Shown in pieces: positions 50,655-59,179 of a DNA stretch of 64,000 nt. Origin of the DNA: an uncultured Flavobacterium sp. (lineage in GTDB: Bacteria; Bacteroidota; Bacteroidia; Flavobacteriales; Flavobacteriaceae); assembly GCF_951805225.1 (NCBI RefSeq), contig NZ_OX638201.1, positions 2,852,001 to 2,916,000 on the forward strand, written 5' to 3'. Positions within the stretch are counted from its first letter, which is position 1. The number at the start of each line of letters is the position of its first letter. The position numbers were made by a program, and so were the translations under genes. The notes beneath the pieces are model-generated. The model had not been told where the DNA came from, ran no database searches, and saw only the letters and a list, made by a program, of their open reading frames with translations.

Positions 50655-51554
50655 ATGAAAGAAATATGCATTGTTGAATTTCCGTCTAATTTAGGTTTAA
50701 AAGAACCTCAGCCCGGAAAAGAACCCGGCGTAAAAAAGTTGCCCGATTGGTTTTGGAAACATAATTTGCACAAAGCCATAAATCCTGCAAATATTCTAAG
50801 GTTAGATCCTCCCAGATATTCAAATATCAGAGATCTGGAAACCAACATTCTCAATGCAAATTCATTAGTCGAATATGCGCGAGAACAAGCCTATTTAATA
50901 AATAATTTATTGAGCCAAAACAAATTTCCTTTTGTACTTGGCGGTGATTGCAGTATTCTTTTAGGACCAGCAATTGCATTAAAACAAAAAGGCAATTACG
51001 GATTATTTTACCTCGACGGACATACTGATTTCATGGATATTTCACTTTCTGAAACTGGAGGCGTTGGCGGAATGGCAGCTTCTATTGTAACCGGAAACGG
51101 ACCTCAAAAACTGACCAATATCCTCAATTTATCTCCTTATATAAAAGAAGAAAACCTCTGGTGCGTAGGCAATCGCGAATATGATGACAAATACGAAGAT
51201 CAAATTAAAAATTCCACAGCAACGTATATAAGCCTTCATGCACTACGAAAGCAAGGTATTTTAAATTGCCTACAATCATTCCTTTCTCAGATTAAGAACA
51301 AAAATCTCGATGGATTTTGGCTTCATATCGATGTCGATGTTTTAAACGACTCGATAATGCCATGCGTTGACAGCAGAACTCCTGACGGCTTGACTTATGA
51401 CGAGTTTAACGAACTTACCTCCTATTTATTTCAAAGTGATAAACTAAGCGGACTCGAAATAACAATTCTCGATCCAGATTTGGACACAACCGGAAAATAC
51501 ACAAAAGATTTTGTTGCAAATATCACCAATACTTTTAACTCAGTAAAGAATTAG
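50655..51554 (+). CDS. Arginase/ureohydrolase-family protein with one altered metal ligand
   Basis: A 299-residue cytosolic protein of the ureohydrolase fold. Metal sites: LGGDCSILLG with C99 where arginases have histidine (GGDHS), LDGHTDFMD (D121, H123, D125), and HIDVDVLND (D226, D228). Thus one of the usual manganese-binding histidines is a cysteine. This exchange occurs in a subgroup of arginase-like proteins, as far as I know, so it need not mean loss of activity, but the substrate may not be arginine. It stands alone, not next to the ornithine genes. Confidence 0.85.
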   Translation: MKEICIVEFPSNLGLKEPQPGKEPGVKKLPDWFWKHNLHKAINPANILRLDPPRYSNIRDLETNILNANSLVEYAREQAYLINNLLSQNKFPFVLGGDCSILLGPAIALKQKGNYGLFYLDGHTDFMDISLSETGGVGGMAASIVTGNGPQKLTNILNLSPYIKEENLWCVGNREYDDKYEDQIKNSTATYISLHALRKQGILNCLQSFLSQIKNKNLDGFWLHIDVDVLNDSIMPCVDSRTPDGLTYDEFNELTSYLFQSDKLSGLEITILDPDLDTTGKYTKDFVANITNTFNSVKN

Positions 51555-51657
51555 ATTTATGTGATATTAAAAAAACTTCTTGTGGCTATTTTATAAGTAG
51601 AAGCGAAATAATTTTGCACTGTTTCACAAAAACATCTAAAAACTTAAAAATCAGCAC

Positions 51658-52332
51658 ATGAAAACAAAAATATCACTTCTTGCGCTTATAGCTTTTTCAA
51701 TAACTTTTTCAATACTTAGCTGTAAAAAAAGCAACACGACAAAAAAAGACAAAGAATTAACTGCAATTGAAAAACTAACCGAAGGAAACAAACGTTTTCT
51801 AGACGAAAAAACAGTTCATCCACACCAAAACAAACAAAGTATCTTAGCAAATCAGGACGGACAAAAACCTTTCGCTGTAATTATCACTTGTTCAGACAGT
51901 AGAGTTTCGCCAGAAATCGTATTTGATCAGGGAATCGGAGATTTATTTGTGATTCGTAATGCAGGAAATTTAATTTCTGATATCGATATGGGAAGTATCG
52001 AATATGCTATCGAACATCTCGATACAAGATTAATTGTTGTTTTAGGTCACACTGAATGTGGCGCCGTAAAAGCATATATTAATGATAAAGACGGAGCTTA
52101 CAAAAAACATTTCAATCATATCGATAATATAGTTGAAACAATATCACAAGAAAAAGAAGAGATCGACGCAGATAAAACTACTCCAAAAGCAACAAATTAT
52201 TTAGGAGCAATTGACGCTAATATCAAACATTCTACAAAATTAATTCAGGACAATCCAATCGTAAAAGAACATAAAATTCAAATTGTTTCTATGCGCTACG
52301 ATGTACATACCGGAAAAGTGGTGCAATTGTAA
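51658..52332 (+). CDS. Beta-type carbonic anhydrase, lipoprotein
   Basis: The enzyme converts CO2 and bicarbonate. The 224-residue product begins with a lipoprotein signal (SITFSILSC, cysteine at residue 22), so it is attached to the membrane outside the cytoplasm. The zinc site is complete: C78-x-D80-S-R (VIITCSDSRVSPE), H131 and C134 (GHTECGAVKA). The block VIRNAGNLISD is also typical. Beta-class enzymes are more often cytosolic; the lipid anchor is the notable point. Confidence 0.93.
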   Translation: MKTKISLLALIAFSITFSILSCKKSNTTKKDKELTAIEKLTEGNKRFLDEKTVHPHQNKQSILANQDGQKPFAVIITCSDSRVSPEIVFDQGIGDLFVIRNAGNLISDIDMGSIEYAIEHLDTRLIVVLGHTECGAVKAYINDKDGAYKKHFNHIDNIVETISQEKEEIDADKTTPKATNYLGAIDANIKHSTKLIQDNPIVKEHKIQIVSMRYDVHTGKVVQL

Positions 52333-52354
52333 CCAACATTCAATATAAAATACT

Positions 52355-52390
52355 AAGATCCGATTTGTGAAAGCAAGTCGGATTTTTTTT
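52355..52390 (+). terminator. Intrinsic terminator (reused ATCCGATT type)
   Basis: AAGATCCGATTTGTGAAAGC with AAGTCGGATTTTTTTT, 22 bases after the carbonic anhydrase stop. Confidence 0.88.
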
Positions 52391-52849
52391 ATTTGAGCGA
52401 TGTTCGCCGCGGCGAATCGGGCTATTCGCTACAAGTCCTCGCACTTCCTTCGTCAGGCTGTGAGCTTTCCAATTCTATCCCAATGCTATTAAGTTAAGCT
52501 TTTAGAAAATAAAATCCGTTTTTATCTGCGTTTTTACGAAGTAAATCTGTTTTATCCGCGTCAAAATTAAACGCTGATTTTACTGATTCGTTAAAGCGAA
52601 AACGCTGATAAAAACGGATTTTTCTAATCACTTTCTTGATTAAACTGTTAAGTAATTTTGCAGATTTCCCCTTAACTTAATGATATTGTCTTCTATCCCT
52701 CACGCAAACACAAAACTTCAAAACAATATTCATTTTATATTGATTTATTACAATAAAAAAAAGACTAATTTAGCTATGAAAAATAACTTCAAAAAAGTCT
52801 TGCAGCAAGTTATTCACCGATTCAAAATCAAATAAAAAAGCTCATTATC
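52391..52849. repeat. Gene-free gap with several intergenic repeat fragments
   Basis: After the terminator, 52396-52470 carries a GC-richer piece with GATGTTCGCCGCGGCGAATC and GGGCTATTCGCTACAAGTCC, of the kind often repeated in Flavobacterium intergenic DNA. At 52510-52625 lie fragments of the 'ATCTGCG...CGGATT' repeat in both orientations (AAATCCGTTTTTATCTGCG and CGCTGATAAAAACGGATTTT). No coding frame is credible up to the ATG at 52850. Confidence 0.5.
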
Positions 52850-53239
52850 ATGAATGCAGCCGTACAAGATTATAACAATTCGCAAACTAGTTCAAACAAA
52901 GAAATCTGCAATCAATTGGCAATTATAATCAACGAGAATCTGTCAGATTACGAGAACAAAATCTGGCATGCACATCCGGTTTGGTTTCTTGACGGAAATC
53001 CAATTGTAGGTTACAGTAAACTCAAAAATTCTGTTCGCTTATTATTCTGGAGCGGACAATCTTTTGATGAAGAAAAATTGGCAAACGAAGGCTCATTCAA
53101 AGCTTCAGAAATTCGTTATACAGCTGCCGAACAAATAAATAAAGAAGACTTAAAACGATGGCTCAAAAAAGCCACAGAAATACAATGGGATTATAAAAAC
53201 ATCGTCAAACGAAAAGGAGTACTCGAACGATTAAAATAA
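52850..53239 (+). CDS. DUF1801-family protein
   Basis: The 129-residue cytosolic protein has the DUF1801 pattern: a helix, then KIWHAHPVWFLDGNPIVGYS (resembling the 'hgvPmy...nplvgf' core) and SVRLLFWSGQSFDEEKLANE, and a C-terminal helical part ending LERLK. The family shares the fold of YdhG-like proteins and has no firm function. A second, unrelated-looking DUF1801 protein lies at 61167. Confidence 0.78.
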   Translation: MNAAVQDYNNSQTSSNKEICNQLAIIINENLSDYENKIWHAHPVWFLDGNPIVGYSKLKNSVRLLFWSGQSFDEEKLANEGSFKASEIRYTAAEQINKEDLKRWLKKATEIQWDYKNIVKRKGVLERLK

Positions 53240-53341
53240 CATCATTATTTAGCCATATAAAAAAATAGATCTTATTTTTAATATCGAAAAATGCCCGAAA
53301 ACGAATTCAAAGCTTTTAAATAGAAAATTGTTTTAAACCAA

Positions 53342-53773
53342 ATGAAAATAATTCCCATTAGAAAAAACGACTATGATTCCTTAAGAAAGTTGTTTTTAAA
53401 AGAAAGGCAAAACACCTTTCATTGGCTTGATTCTGAAGAATTTCAATTAAATGATTTCGATCGATATACAAAAGGAGAAGTTATATTGGTTGCTATTCTT
53501 GACGATATTCCCGTTGGTTTTATTTCAATCTGGATGAAAGACAATTTCATTCATCATTTGTATATTGATCAAAAATATCAAGGAAACGGCATCGGAACCG
53601 AATTATTAAAAGCTGCAATCCAGAAAACCAAACTCCCAATTACTTTAAAATGTCTCGAAAACAACACAAAAGCCGTTGAGTTTTATCTCAAAAAAGGTTT
53701 TTTCGCAGTAGAACGCGGACAATCTGACCATGGCGGATATATACTTTTCGAATTATTAAAAAACATTAACTAA
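53342..53773 (+). CDS. GNAT-family N-acetyltransferase
   Basis: The 143-residue product contains the acetyl-CoA-binding motif A, IHHLYIDQKYQGNGIGTELL (Q-x-x-G-x-G), and motif B LENNTKAVEFYLKKGFFAVE. It ends soon after, normal for a one-domain GNAT. The substrate is unknown. It is 16 bases upstream of the next gene. Confidence 0.9.
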   Translation: MKIIPIRKNDYDSLRKLFLKERQNTFHWLDSEEFQLNDFDRYTKGEVILVAILDDIPVGFISIWMKDNFIHHLYIDQKYQGNGIGTELLKAAIQKTKLPITLKCLENNTKAVEFYLKKGFFAVERGQSDHGGYILFELLKNIN

Positions 53774-53788
53774 CTCCCAAAATAAAAA

Positions 53789-54283
53789 ATGAACACGCAA
53801 ACTATAATTCTTCTAAGCGGTCTGCTACTTATTTTAATTTCCATATTTTCGTCTTATCGAAAAACTCAAAAAAGTAAAAACCTACAAACACTTAATCCAA
53901 ATGAATTAATACCAGGACCAATAGTACACGATAAGCTAACCGATGACCAAATTGAAAAAATCAAAAAAATCCAATCCACTTTTTCAGATGTTTACCCAAT
54001 ATCTTTAGAAGATACTATTACAAATTTTAAAAGAGATCGAAATCCTGATAACGAAATAAGAGTTTGGTTCAATATGATGCAGGCTTATGAAAAATTCATC
54101 TTAAAAGATTCCGAAATAACGTTAGAAAAAAAATCTGAAGTCTTCAAATTAATTCTATTACGTTCTATGATGGACGAAAGTCAAGTACGAAGTCAAACTG
54201 AATGTAAAATATTAACTGAAATTGAAATCAACGAAATCTTTGAGTACTATACATTTGAATCTAAACCATTAATAATAGAATAA
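53789..54283 (+). CDS. Unknown protein with N-terminal membrane helix
   Basis: The 164-residue product has one membrane segment (residues 5-23, TIILLSGLLLILISIFSSYR), then a charged cytosolic or exposed part with no motif I recognise. Two helical stretches (KIKKIQSTFSDVYPISLEDT, EVFKLILLRSMMDESQVRSQ) stand out. It follows the acetyltransferase by 15 bases and precedes an exported unknown by 21 bases, so the three may share a transcript. Confidence 0.7.
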   Translation: MNTQTIILLSGLLLILISIFSSYRKTQKSKNLQTLNPNELIPGPIVHDKLTDDQIEKIKKIQSTFSDVYPISLEDTITNFKRDRNPDNEIRVWFNMMQAYEKFILKDSEITLEKKSEVFKLILLRSMMDESQVRSQTECKILTEIEINEIFEYYTFESKPLIIE

Positions 54284-54304
54284 TTTTTTAATAGCAATCC
54301 TATT

Positions 54305-54907
54305 TTGAACCGAGCATTTCAAATATTTCTTTTTCTTTTAGTTACTACCTTTTCAGTGGCACAGGATAATTCTAAATCAGAATTAAAACTTACTAAATAC
54401 AATAATATTCTGCATACTAAAATTTATAGAATTGAAATTAATGATTATCAAATTGTAGAACTTATAGCTTTAAAAAATGGAGAATACGATGGCTACCTTA
54501 TCAATTGTATTTGGAAAATAAACAAAAACCAAAACAGGACCAAATCGATTACTCAGAAGATAAAAATTCAAAATTTAACTGTCAAAAAGTTAATGGCGGA
54601 ATTAGAAAATGGAAAGTTCGAAACCATTCCTGATTGTCAGGATTTAAAAGGCTGTATTGAAGGATTAGATGGAACAACAATTAGTTTTTATGTCTATAAA
54701 GAAAATATTTCGCGCAACTACTCTTACTGGGAACCCGAATCAGATTATTATTATAAAGATAAAATAATCCCCGAAATACTTCAAATAAGAGAAATCTTGA
54801 AATCTATCAATCATGAATTTGATCTAAGAACAAGTTTTGCAGAATTTCGAGATAATTTACCCAAAGGAAAATATACTTATGGAATGGTCATAATTGAAAA
54901 AAAATAA
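54305..54907 (+). CDS. Exported protein of unknown function
   Basis: About 200 residues. The start codon is TTG, chosen because it gives a good signal peptide (FQIFLFLLVTTFSVAQ, cut near residue 20). The rest is a mixed alpha/beta domain with two cysteines close together (PDCQDLKGCIEG, residues ~118-127) that could form a disulfide. No family recognised. Confidence 0.65.
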   Translation: MNRAFQIFLFLLVTTFSVAQDNSKSELKLTKYNNILHTKIYRIEINDYQIVELIALKNGEYDGYLINCIWKINKNQNRTKSITQKIKIQNLTVKKLMAELENGKFETIPDCQDLKGCIEGLDGTTISFYVYKENISRNYSYWEPESDYYYKDKIIPEILQIREILKSINHEFDLRTSFAEFRDNLPKGKYTYGMVIIEKK

Positions 54908-54942
54908 ATTAAATAACCCCTAAAAAACGAAACAAAACCCAA

Positions 54943-55533
54943 ATGACACAAATTACAAAAAAAGACATCGACAAACCAATTGGAGGATTATTCTTCATGA
55001 TTATCAACACAACAATTTGGTCTTTTATAGCCGAATATTATCTCGAAAATAAAGATTACAGACTTGTTGGAGTTCTTTTAGGTTTTATCATTACAGCTTT
55101 TTTATACTTCTATTTTACGTTTACCAAAGCACAAAAAACGTTGGCTGATACTGTCGAAGAAAAAACCACCGAAGAAAAAGCTAAAGAAAAATGGTTCTTA
55201 ATCATCTTTGGTTTAGAAGGTTTGGGAATACTTGTAGCTAGAAATGTTTTAATGAACATTAATCATAACGAATTGTTTATTTCGTTTTTTGCTCTGGCAG
55301 TTGGTTTGCACTTTTTTCCGTTAGCCAAAATTTTCAACCGTACTTTCGATTATTATATGGGAACCTGGACTTGCTTCTTTGCCATTCTTGGTATTTATTT
55401 AATAACTCAAAAAGTAATACCAGTAAATCTTGCAAACGTTGTGGTTAGTTTAGGTTGTGCAATTGCAACCATTTCTTACGGCGTGAGAATGATTAATGAA
55501 GGCAGAAAATTACTCTTGGTTAAAGCAAATTAA
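54943..55533 (+). CDS. Multi-helix membrane protein of unknown function
   Basis: The 196-residue product has about six hydrophobic helices arranged in pairs, with a charged segment at residues 66-84 (KAQKTLADTVEEKTTEEKAK) facing one side. The start GGLFFMIINTTIWSFIAEYY and the block GLHFFPLAKIFNR are the most distinctive parts. I do not recognise a named function. It is 35 bases after the exported unknown. Confidence 0.68.
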   Translation: MTQITKKDIDKPIGGLFFMIINTTIWSFIAEYYLENKDYRLVGVLLGFIITAFLYFYFTFTKAQKTLADTVEEKTTEEKAKEKWFLIIFGLEGLGILVARNVLMNINHNELFISFFALAVGLHFFPLAKIFNRTFDYYMGTWTCFFAILGIYLITQKVIPVNLANVVVSLGCAIATISYGVRMINEGRKLLLVKAN

Positions 55534-55600
55534 AAATATAGAACTCTTTATTTTCAGCCGCAAAATCAAAGAAGGTCTTAAAAAATCATAGATTTCTGGC

Positions 55601-55680
55601 AAAGCCCCGATTGAAACGGCATCCTTTTCATCCGCTTTTCGCGGATGAAAAGATATAGTGGAAAGCGGGACAAGAGTTCT
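55601..55680. repeat. Flavobacterial intergenic repeat with internal hairpin (copy 2)
   Basis: The element starts AAAGCCCCGATTGAAACGGC and ends GGAAAGCGGGACAAGAGTTC, with a perfect inner hairpin CTTTTCATCCGC/GCGGATGAAAAG (55624-55652). Copy 1 at 9433-9514 shares the ends (AGCCCCGAT, AGCGGGA) and the base of the stem (CTTTT/AAAAG) but has a different hairpin top. The rest of the gap 55534-55866 leads into a promoter and a large inverted repeat. Confidence 0.7.
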
Positions 55681-55792
55681 TATTAAAATATTTTTTCTGC
55701 TCCTTAAAAAAATTAAAAAACCTTGATTTTATTGAATACAGTCATTCTTTTAAAAAGTCTAAAAAACTTTTTAAAGGCAAATATTTTATATT

Positions 55793-55835
55793 TATAAATA
55801 AAAATTTATCGTTTATCAATAAATTTTTATTTATA
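55793..55835. promoter_or_regulatory. 17-bp perfect inverted repeat over the promoter (candidate operator)
   Basis: 55793-55809 (TATAAATAAAAATTTAT) and 55819-55835 (ATAAATTTTTATTTATA) are exact reverse complements around a 9-base spacer CGTTTATCA. The right arm overlaps the -7 box TATATTTG at 55832-55839. The genes controlled encode a membrane protein and an HTH regulator, so autorepression is a natural model (inference). Confidence 0.65.
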
Positions 55836-55839
55836 TTTG
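55832..55839 (+). promoter_or_regulatory. Promoter -7 element of the DUF2975/HTH operon
   Basis: TATATTTG fits TAnnTTTG. It covers the TTG at 55837, so the start codon must be the ATG at 55867, 27 bases downstream. Confidence 0.6.
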
Positions 55840-55866
55840 TCCTGTATTTATCTAAAACAAAATATC

Positions 55867-56406
55867 ATGTCAACAAAATCAACCATCATTTTAAAAGTCC
55901 TGAATGTTGTTTCATGGATTGCATTTATTGGAGCTTGCATAAAAGCGGGATCACTTTTGGTCTCTTATTTTATAAGTATGTTTTACGACGAAGTTGGAGC
56001 AAAAAACTTATCGTTGGGTTTAGATTTATCTCAGCTAAAAGCTTACGATCAAGTAGATTATTCTATAATGGTTTTCTGTATTATTGTGATTACTGTATTT
56101 GAAGCTTTGATCTTTTATACGCTGATTCAGATTTTCATGAAAATAAATATGGTTAGTCCTTTTCATGAAACTATTGGAAAATTAATTGAGAGAATGAGCG
56201 GATTCGCTTTATTAGTTGGAATTTTTAGCGAAGTTGTAGTTTCTTATTCTCAAAAATTTACTGTTCTGAAAATAAATCTTCCAAATCTTATGGAACATAT
56301 CGGACTTGGAAGTTCTTTTCTGTTCTTTGCCGGAATCTTGTATTTTATTTCTCAGCTTTTTGCGAGAGGCATTGAATTACAAAAAGAAAACGAATTAACG
56401 ATATAA
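55867..56406 (+). CDS. DUF2975-family membrane protein
   Basis: About 179 residues with four hydrophobic helices (approximately 10-40, 68-92, 115-135, 150-170), the layout of DUF2975. The ATG at 55867 is supported by the promoter position. It is followed 3 bases later by a small HTH regulator; this pair (DUF2975 plus a YozG-like regulator) is widespread in Firmicutes and Bacteroidota. It may sense membrane state or a signal and hand it to the regulator; the function is not established. Confidence 0.85.
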   Translation: MSTKSTIILKVLNVVSWIAFIGACIKAGSLLVSYFISMFYDEVGAKNLSLGLDLSQLKAYDQVDYSIMVFCIIVITVFEALIFYTLIQIFMKINMVSPFHETIGKLIERMSGFALLVGIFSEVVVSYSQKFTVLKINLPNLMEHIGLGSSFLFFAGILYFISQLFARGIELQKENELTI

Positions 56407-56409
56407 ACT

Positions 56410-56616
56410 ATGCCAATAATAGTAAACTTAGACGTAATGATGGCGAAAAGAAAAATGTCATTAAACGAACTTTCTGAAAAGGTAGATTTAACTTTATCCA
56501 ACCTTTCGATCTTAAAAACAGGCAAGGCAAAAGCGGTTCGGTTTAGCACGCTCGAAGCAATCTGTAAAGTGCTGGATTGCCAGCCGGGCGATATTTTAGA
56601 ATTTGTAGCCGACTAA
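56410..56616 (+). CDS. YozG-like XRE-family HTH regulator
   Basis: The 68-residue product is almost only a helix-turn-helix domain: MAKRKMSLNELSEKVDLTLS, then LSILKTGKAKAVRFSTLEAI and CKVLDCQPGDILEFV. This is the short Cro/CI-like form found beside DUF2975. The gene starts 3 bases after its partner. It probably binds the inverted repeat at 55793-55835 (inference). Confidence 0.92.
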   Translation: MPIIVNLDVMMAKRKMSLNELSEKVDLTLSNLSILKTGKAKAVRFSTLEAICKVLDCQPGDILEFVAD

Positions 56617-56776
56617 TTTTTATTCCGATTTTAGTATTAAAGAACAGTTCTCTTTTTCTTTTATAATAAATTCCCAAATCTGTCTGAAATCCCCCTTATA
56701 ATTGTCGGCTTAACACCCTAATATATTGATTTTTAGAAAGTAAATTTGTTATATTAATTTCTAAAAACAAATAATT

Positions 56777-57262
56777 ATGAGTGCATCAGATTTTACCACA
56801 ACTATAAAAGTAGATCAATCTCCTCAGGAAGTTTTTAATGCTATTACCAATGTTCGTGGTTGGTGGTCAGAAGAAATTGACGGAAACACAGCAAAACTTA
56901 ACGACGAATTTGAGTATCATTATGAAGATGTTCATCGCTGTAAAATAAAACTAATCGAAGTGATTCCGAATCAGAAAATTGTTTGGCTAATTGAGAAAAA
57001 CTATTTCAAGTTTACAGAAGACAAAACAGAATGGACAAACACAAAACCTACGTTTGAAATTTCGGAAAAAGACGGCACAACCGAACTTCGTTTTACGCAT
57101 TTTGGTTTGGTTCCGGAATACGAATGTTTTGATATCTGCAGAGATGCCTGGACAACTTATATTCAGAAAAGTCTAAAAAATTTAATTACTACCGGAACCG
57201 GAAATCCAAATGGAAAAGACAAACCTCAAACCGAAAATGAGAAGAAACTTTCTGCAAAATAA
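56777..57262 (+). CDS. SRPBCC (AHSA1/START-like) domain protein
   Basis: The 161-residue product has the ligand-binding SRPBCC fold: FTTTIKVDQSPQEVFNAITN at the start, VRGWWSEEIDG, KLIEVIPNQKIVWLI in the middle, and TELRFTHFGLVPEYECFDIC with a final helix DAWTTYIQKSLKNLI. Such proteins bind hydrophobic ligands or modify stress responses; the ligand is unknown. It is a single gene with a promoter region rich in A/T upstream. Confidence 0.85.
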   Translation: MSASDFTTTIKVDQSPQEVFNAITNVRGWWSEEIDGNTAKLNDEFEYHYEDVHRCKIKLIEVIPNQKIVWLIEKNYFKFTEDKTEWTNTKPTFEISEKDGTTELRFTHFGLVPEYECFDICRDAWTTYIQKSLKNLITTGTGNPNGKDKPQTENEKKLSAK

Positions 57263-57355
57263 TACAAGTACTATTTTAGGCTAAGACAATCGTAGATTTG
57301 GCTAAAGCAATTGATTTGTTGTTATGGAACTTTGTAACAACAAAAAAACAGAACG

Positions 57356-58252
57356 ATGAAAATTATAATTACAGGTTCTCTAGGGAACATTAGCAAGCCA
57401 TTAGCAACGAAACTGGTTCAAAAAGGACACGACGTTTCAATAATTACGAGCGATGCAGGAAAACAAAAAGAAATTGAAACTTTAGGAGCAAAAGCAGCAA
57501 TTGGATCTGTAGAAGATGCAGCGTTTTTAACGCAAACTTTTACTGGAGCAGATGCCGTTTATTGCATGATTCCGCGTGCAAATTATTTTGATCCTAATCT
57601 TGATTTGGACGCTTTTACTCGCAAAATAGGAAATAATTACGCAGAAGCTATCAAAAATTCAGGTGTAAAACGTGTGGCTTTTTTAAGTAGTATTGGCGCA
57701 CATTTAGAGAAAAATTCAGGAATAATTCAGCGTTATAATGAAATAGAAAGTATTTTGAACAAACTTTCAAATGTTGGGATTACTTTTATGCGTCCAACTT
57801 CTTTCTATTATAATCTGGAAAGCTATATTCCTATGATTAAATTTCAAGGTCATATTACCGCCAATTATGGTGCTGACGAAATTATTCCGTGGGTTTCGCC
57901 TTATGATATCGCAGAAGCAATTGCTGACGAACTTACAACTCCGCTTGACGGAAAGAAAATTCGTTATGTTGCAAGCGAAGAATTAACAGGTCATGAAACA
58001 GCCAGAATTTTGGGTGAAGCAATTGGAAAACCAGATTTAAAATGGGTTTTATCAACAGATCAGCAAACTTTGGATGGTTTAATAAACATTGGAATGCAGT
58101 CAAAAATTGCCGCAGGTTTGGTCGAAATGTACGCAGGACTTTACAATGGTTCTCTTGGTGAAGATTACTATAATAACAGACCAGCAGAAATGGGGAAAGT
58201 AAAACTAGCAGAATATGCAAAACATTTTGCGGCTTTATATAACCAAAATTAA
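57356..58252 (+). CDS. NmrA-like NAD(P)-binding oxidoreductase
   Basis: The 298-residue protein has an atypical short-chain dehydrogenase fold with the nucleotide loop ITGSLGNISKPLATKLVQKG at the N-terminus, VKRVAFLSSIGAH, and MRPTSFYYNLESYIP. The nearest functional groups are NmrA and QOR2-type quinone oxidoreductases. The usual Gly-x-x-Gly-x-x-Gly reads G-S-L-G-N-I-S here, a slight variation. It is followed 12 bases later by an AraC-type regulator, which likely controls it. Confidence 0.85.
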   Translation: MKIIITGSLGNISKPLATKLVQKGHDVSIITSDAGKQKEIETLGAKAAIGSVEDAAFLTQTFTGADAVYCMIPRANYFDPNLDLDAFTRKIGNNYAEAIKNSGVKRVAFLSSIGAHLEKNSGIIQRYNEIESILNKLSNVGITFMRPTSFYYNLESYIPMIKFQGHITANYGADEIIPWVSPYDIAEAIADELTTPLDGKKIRYVASEELTGHETARILGEAIGKPDLKWVLSTDQQTLDGLINIGMQSKIAAGLVEMYAGLYNGSLGEDYYNNRPAEMGKVKLAEYAKHFAALYNQN

Positions 58253-58264
58253 GTAACTTGTAAC

Positions 58265-59179
58265 ATGGCAAATCAGCAACCTCATCGTATAAAAAGTATC
58301 AGCGAATTTCATGAATTTAGAGATTTGCCAAAACCTGAGCATCCATTAGTCAGCGTTTATAACTTTGAAGATCTTAAACATCTGAACGAAGCGGAACCAA
58401 AAAGTTTGATGCTTGATTTTTATTCGATTGCCTTAAAACGCCATGCAAATGCAACCATGAGATACGGTCAGCAGGAATATGATTTTAAGGAAGGTGTTTT
58501 GCTATTTATTGCGCCGGGACAAGTTTTTTCTATAGAAGGAAATGCAGAACTTCAGCATACAGGATGGTCCTTATTGGTCCATCCTGATTTTTTGTGGAAT
58601 ACGCCGCTTGCCAAAAAAATCAAACAATATGAGTATTTTGGATATTCAGTTCATGAAGCTTTACATCTTTCTGATAAAGAAGAAAAAATGATTATCAATA
58701 TCATCAAAAACATTCAGAACGAATATCAATCTAATATTGACAAATTCAGTCAGGATGTAATTATTGCTCAAATCGAATTACTTCTTACCTATTCTGAACG
58801 CTTTTATAACCGCCAATTTATTACCCGAAAAATCAGCAGTCATAAGATGCTGGAACGTTTAGAAAATCTATTAGAAGACTATTTCTCAAATGATTCTTTA
58901 TCCAAAAAAGGATTACCAACGGTTCATTATGTTGCCGAAAATTTAAACGTTTCGCCAAATTACCTAAGCGGATTATTAAAACTACATACTGGTCAAAGCA
59001 CGCAACAACATATTCATGATAAATTGATCGAAAAAGCCAAAGAAAAACTCTCGACAACTCATTTATCAATTAGCGAAATTGCCTTCGAATTAGGTTTTGA
59101 ACACCAGCAATCCTTTAGTAAATTATTTAAAATCAAGACAAATGTTTCGCCTTTAGAATTCAGGCAATCTTTTAGTTAA
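58265..59179 (+). CDS. AraC-family transcriptional regulator
   Basis: The 304-residue product has a variable N-terminal sensor part with a cupin-like stretch (FKEGVLLFIAPGQVFSIEGN) and the two C-terminal helix-turn-helix motifs of AraC proteins (VAENLNVSPNYLSGLLKLHT and ISEIAFELGFEHQQSFSKLF, then KIKTNVSPLEFRQ). It begins 12 bases after the NmrA-type gene, so both are one transcript and it probably regulates that gene or a pathway including it. Confidence 0.93.
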   Translation: MANQQPHRIKSISEFHEFRDLPKPEHPLVSVYNFEDLKHLNEAEPKSLMLDFYSIALKRHANATMRYGQQEYDFKEGVLLFIAPGQVFSIEGNAELQHTGWSLLVHPDFLWNTPLAKKIKQYEYFGYSVHEALHLSDKEEKMIINIIKNIQNEYQSNIDKFSQDVIIAQIELLLTYSERFYNRQFITRKISSHKMLERLENLLEDYFSNDSLSKKGLPTVHYVAENLNVSPNYLSGLLKLHTGQSTQQHIHDKLIEKAKEKLSTTHLSISEIAFELGFEHQQSFSKLFKIKTNVSPLEFRQSFS

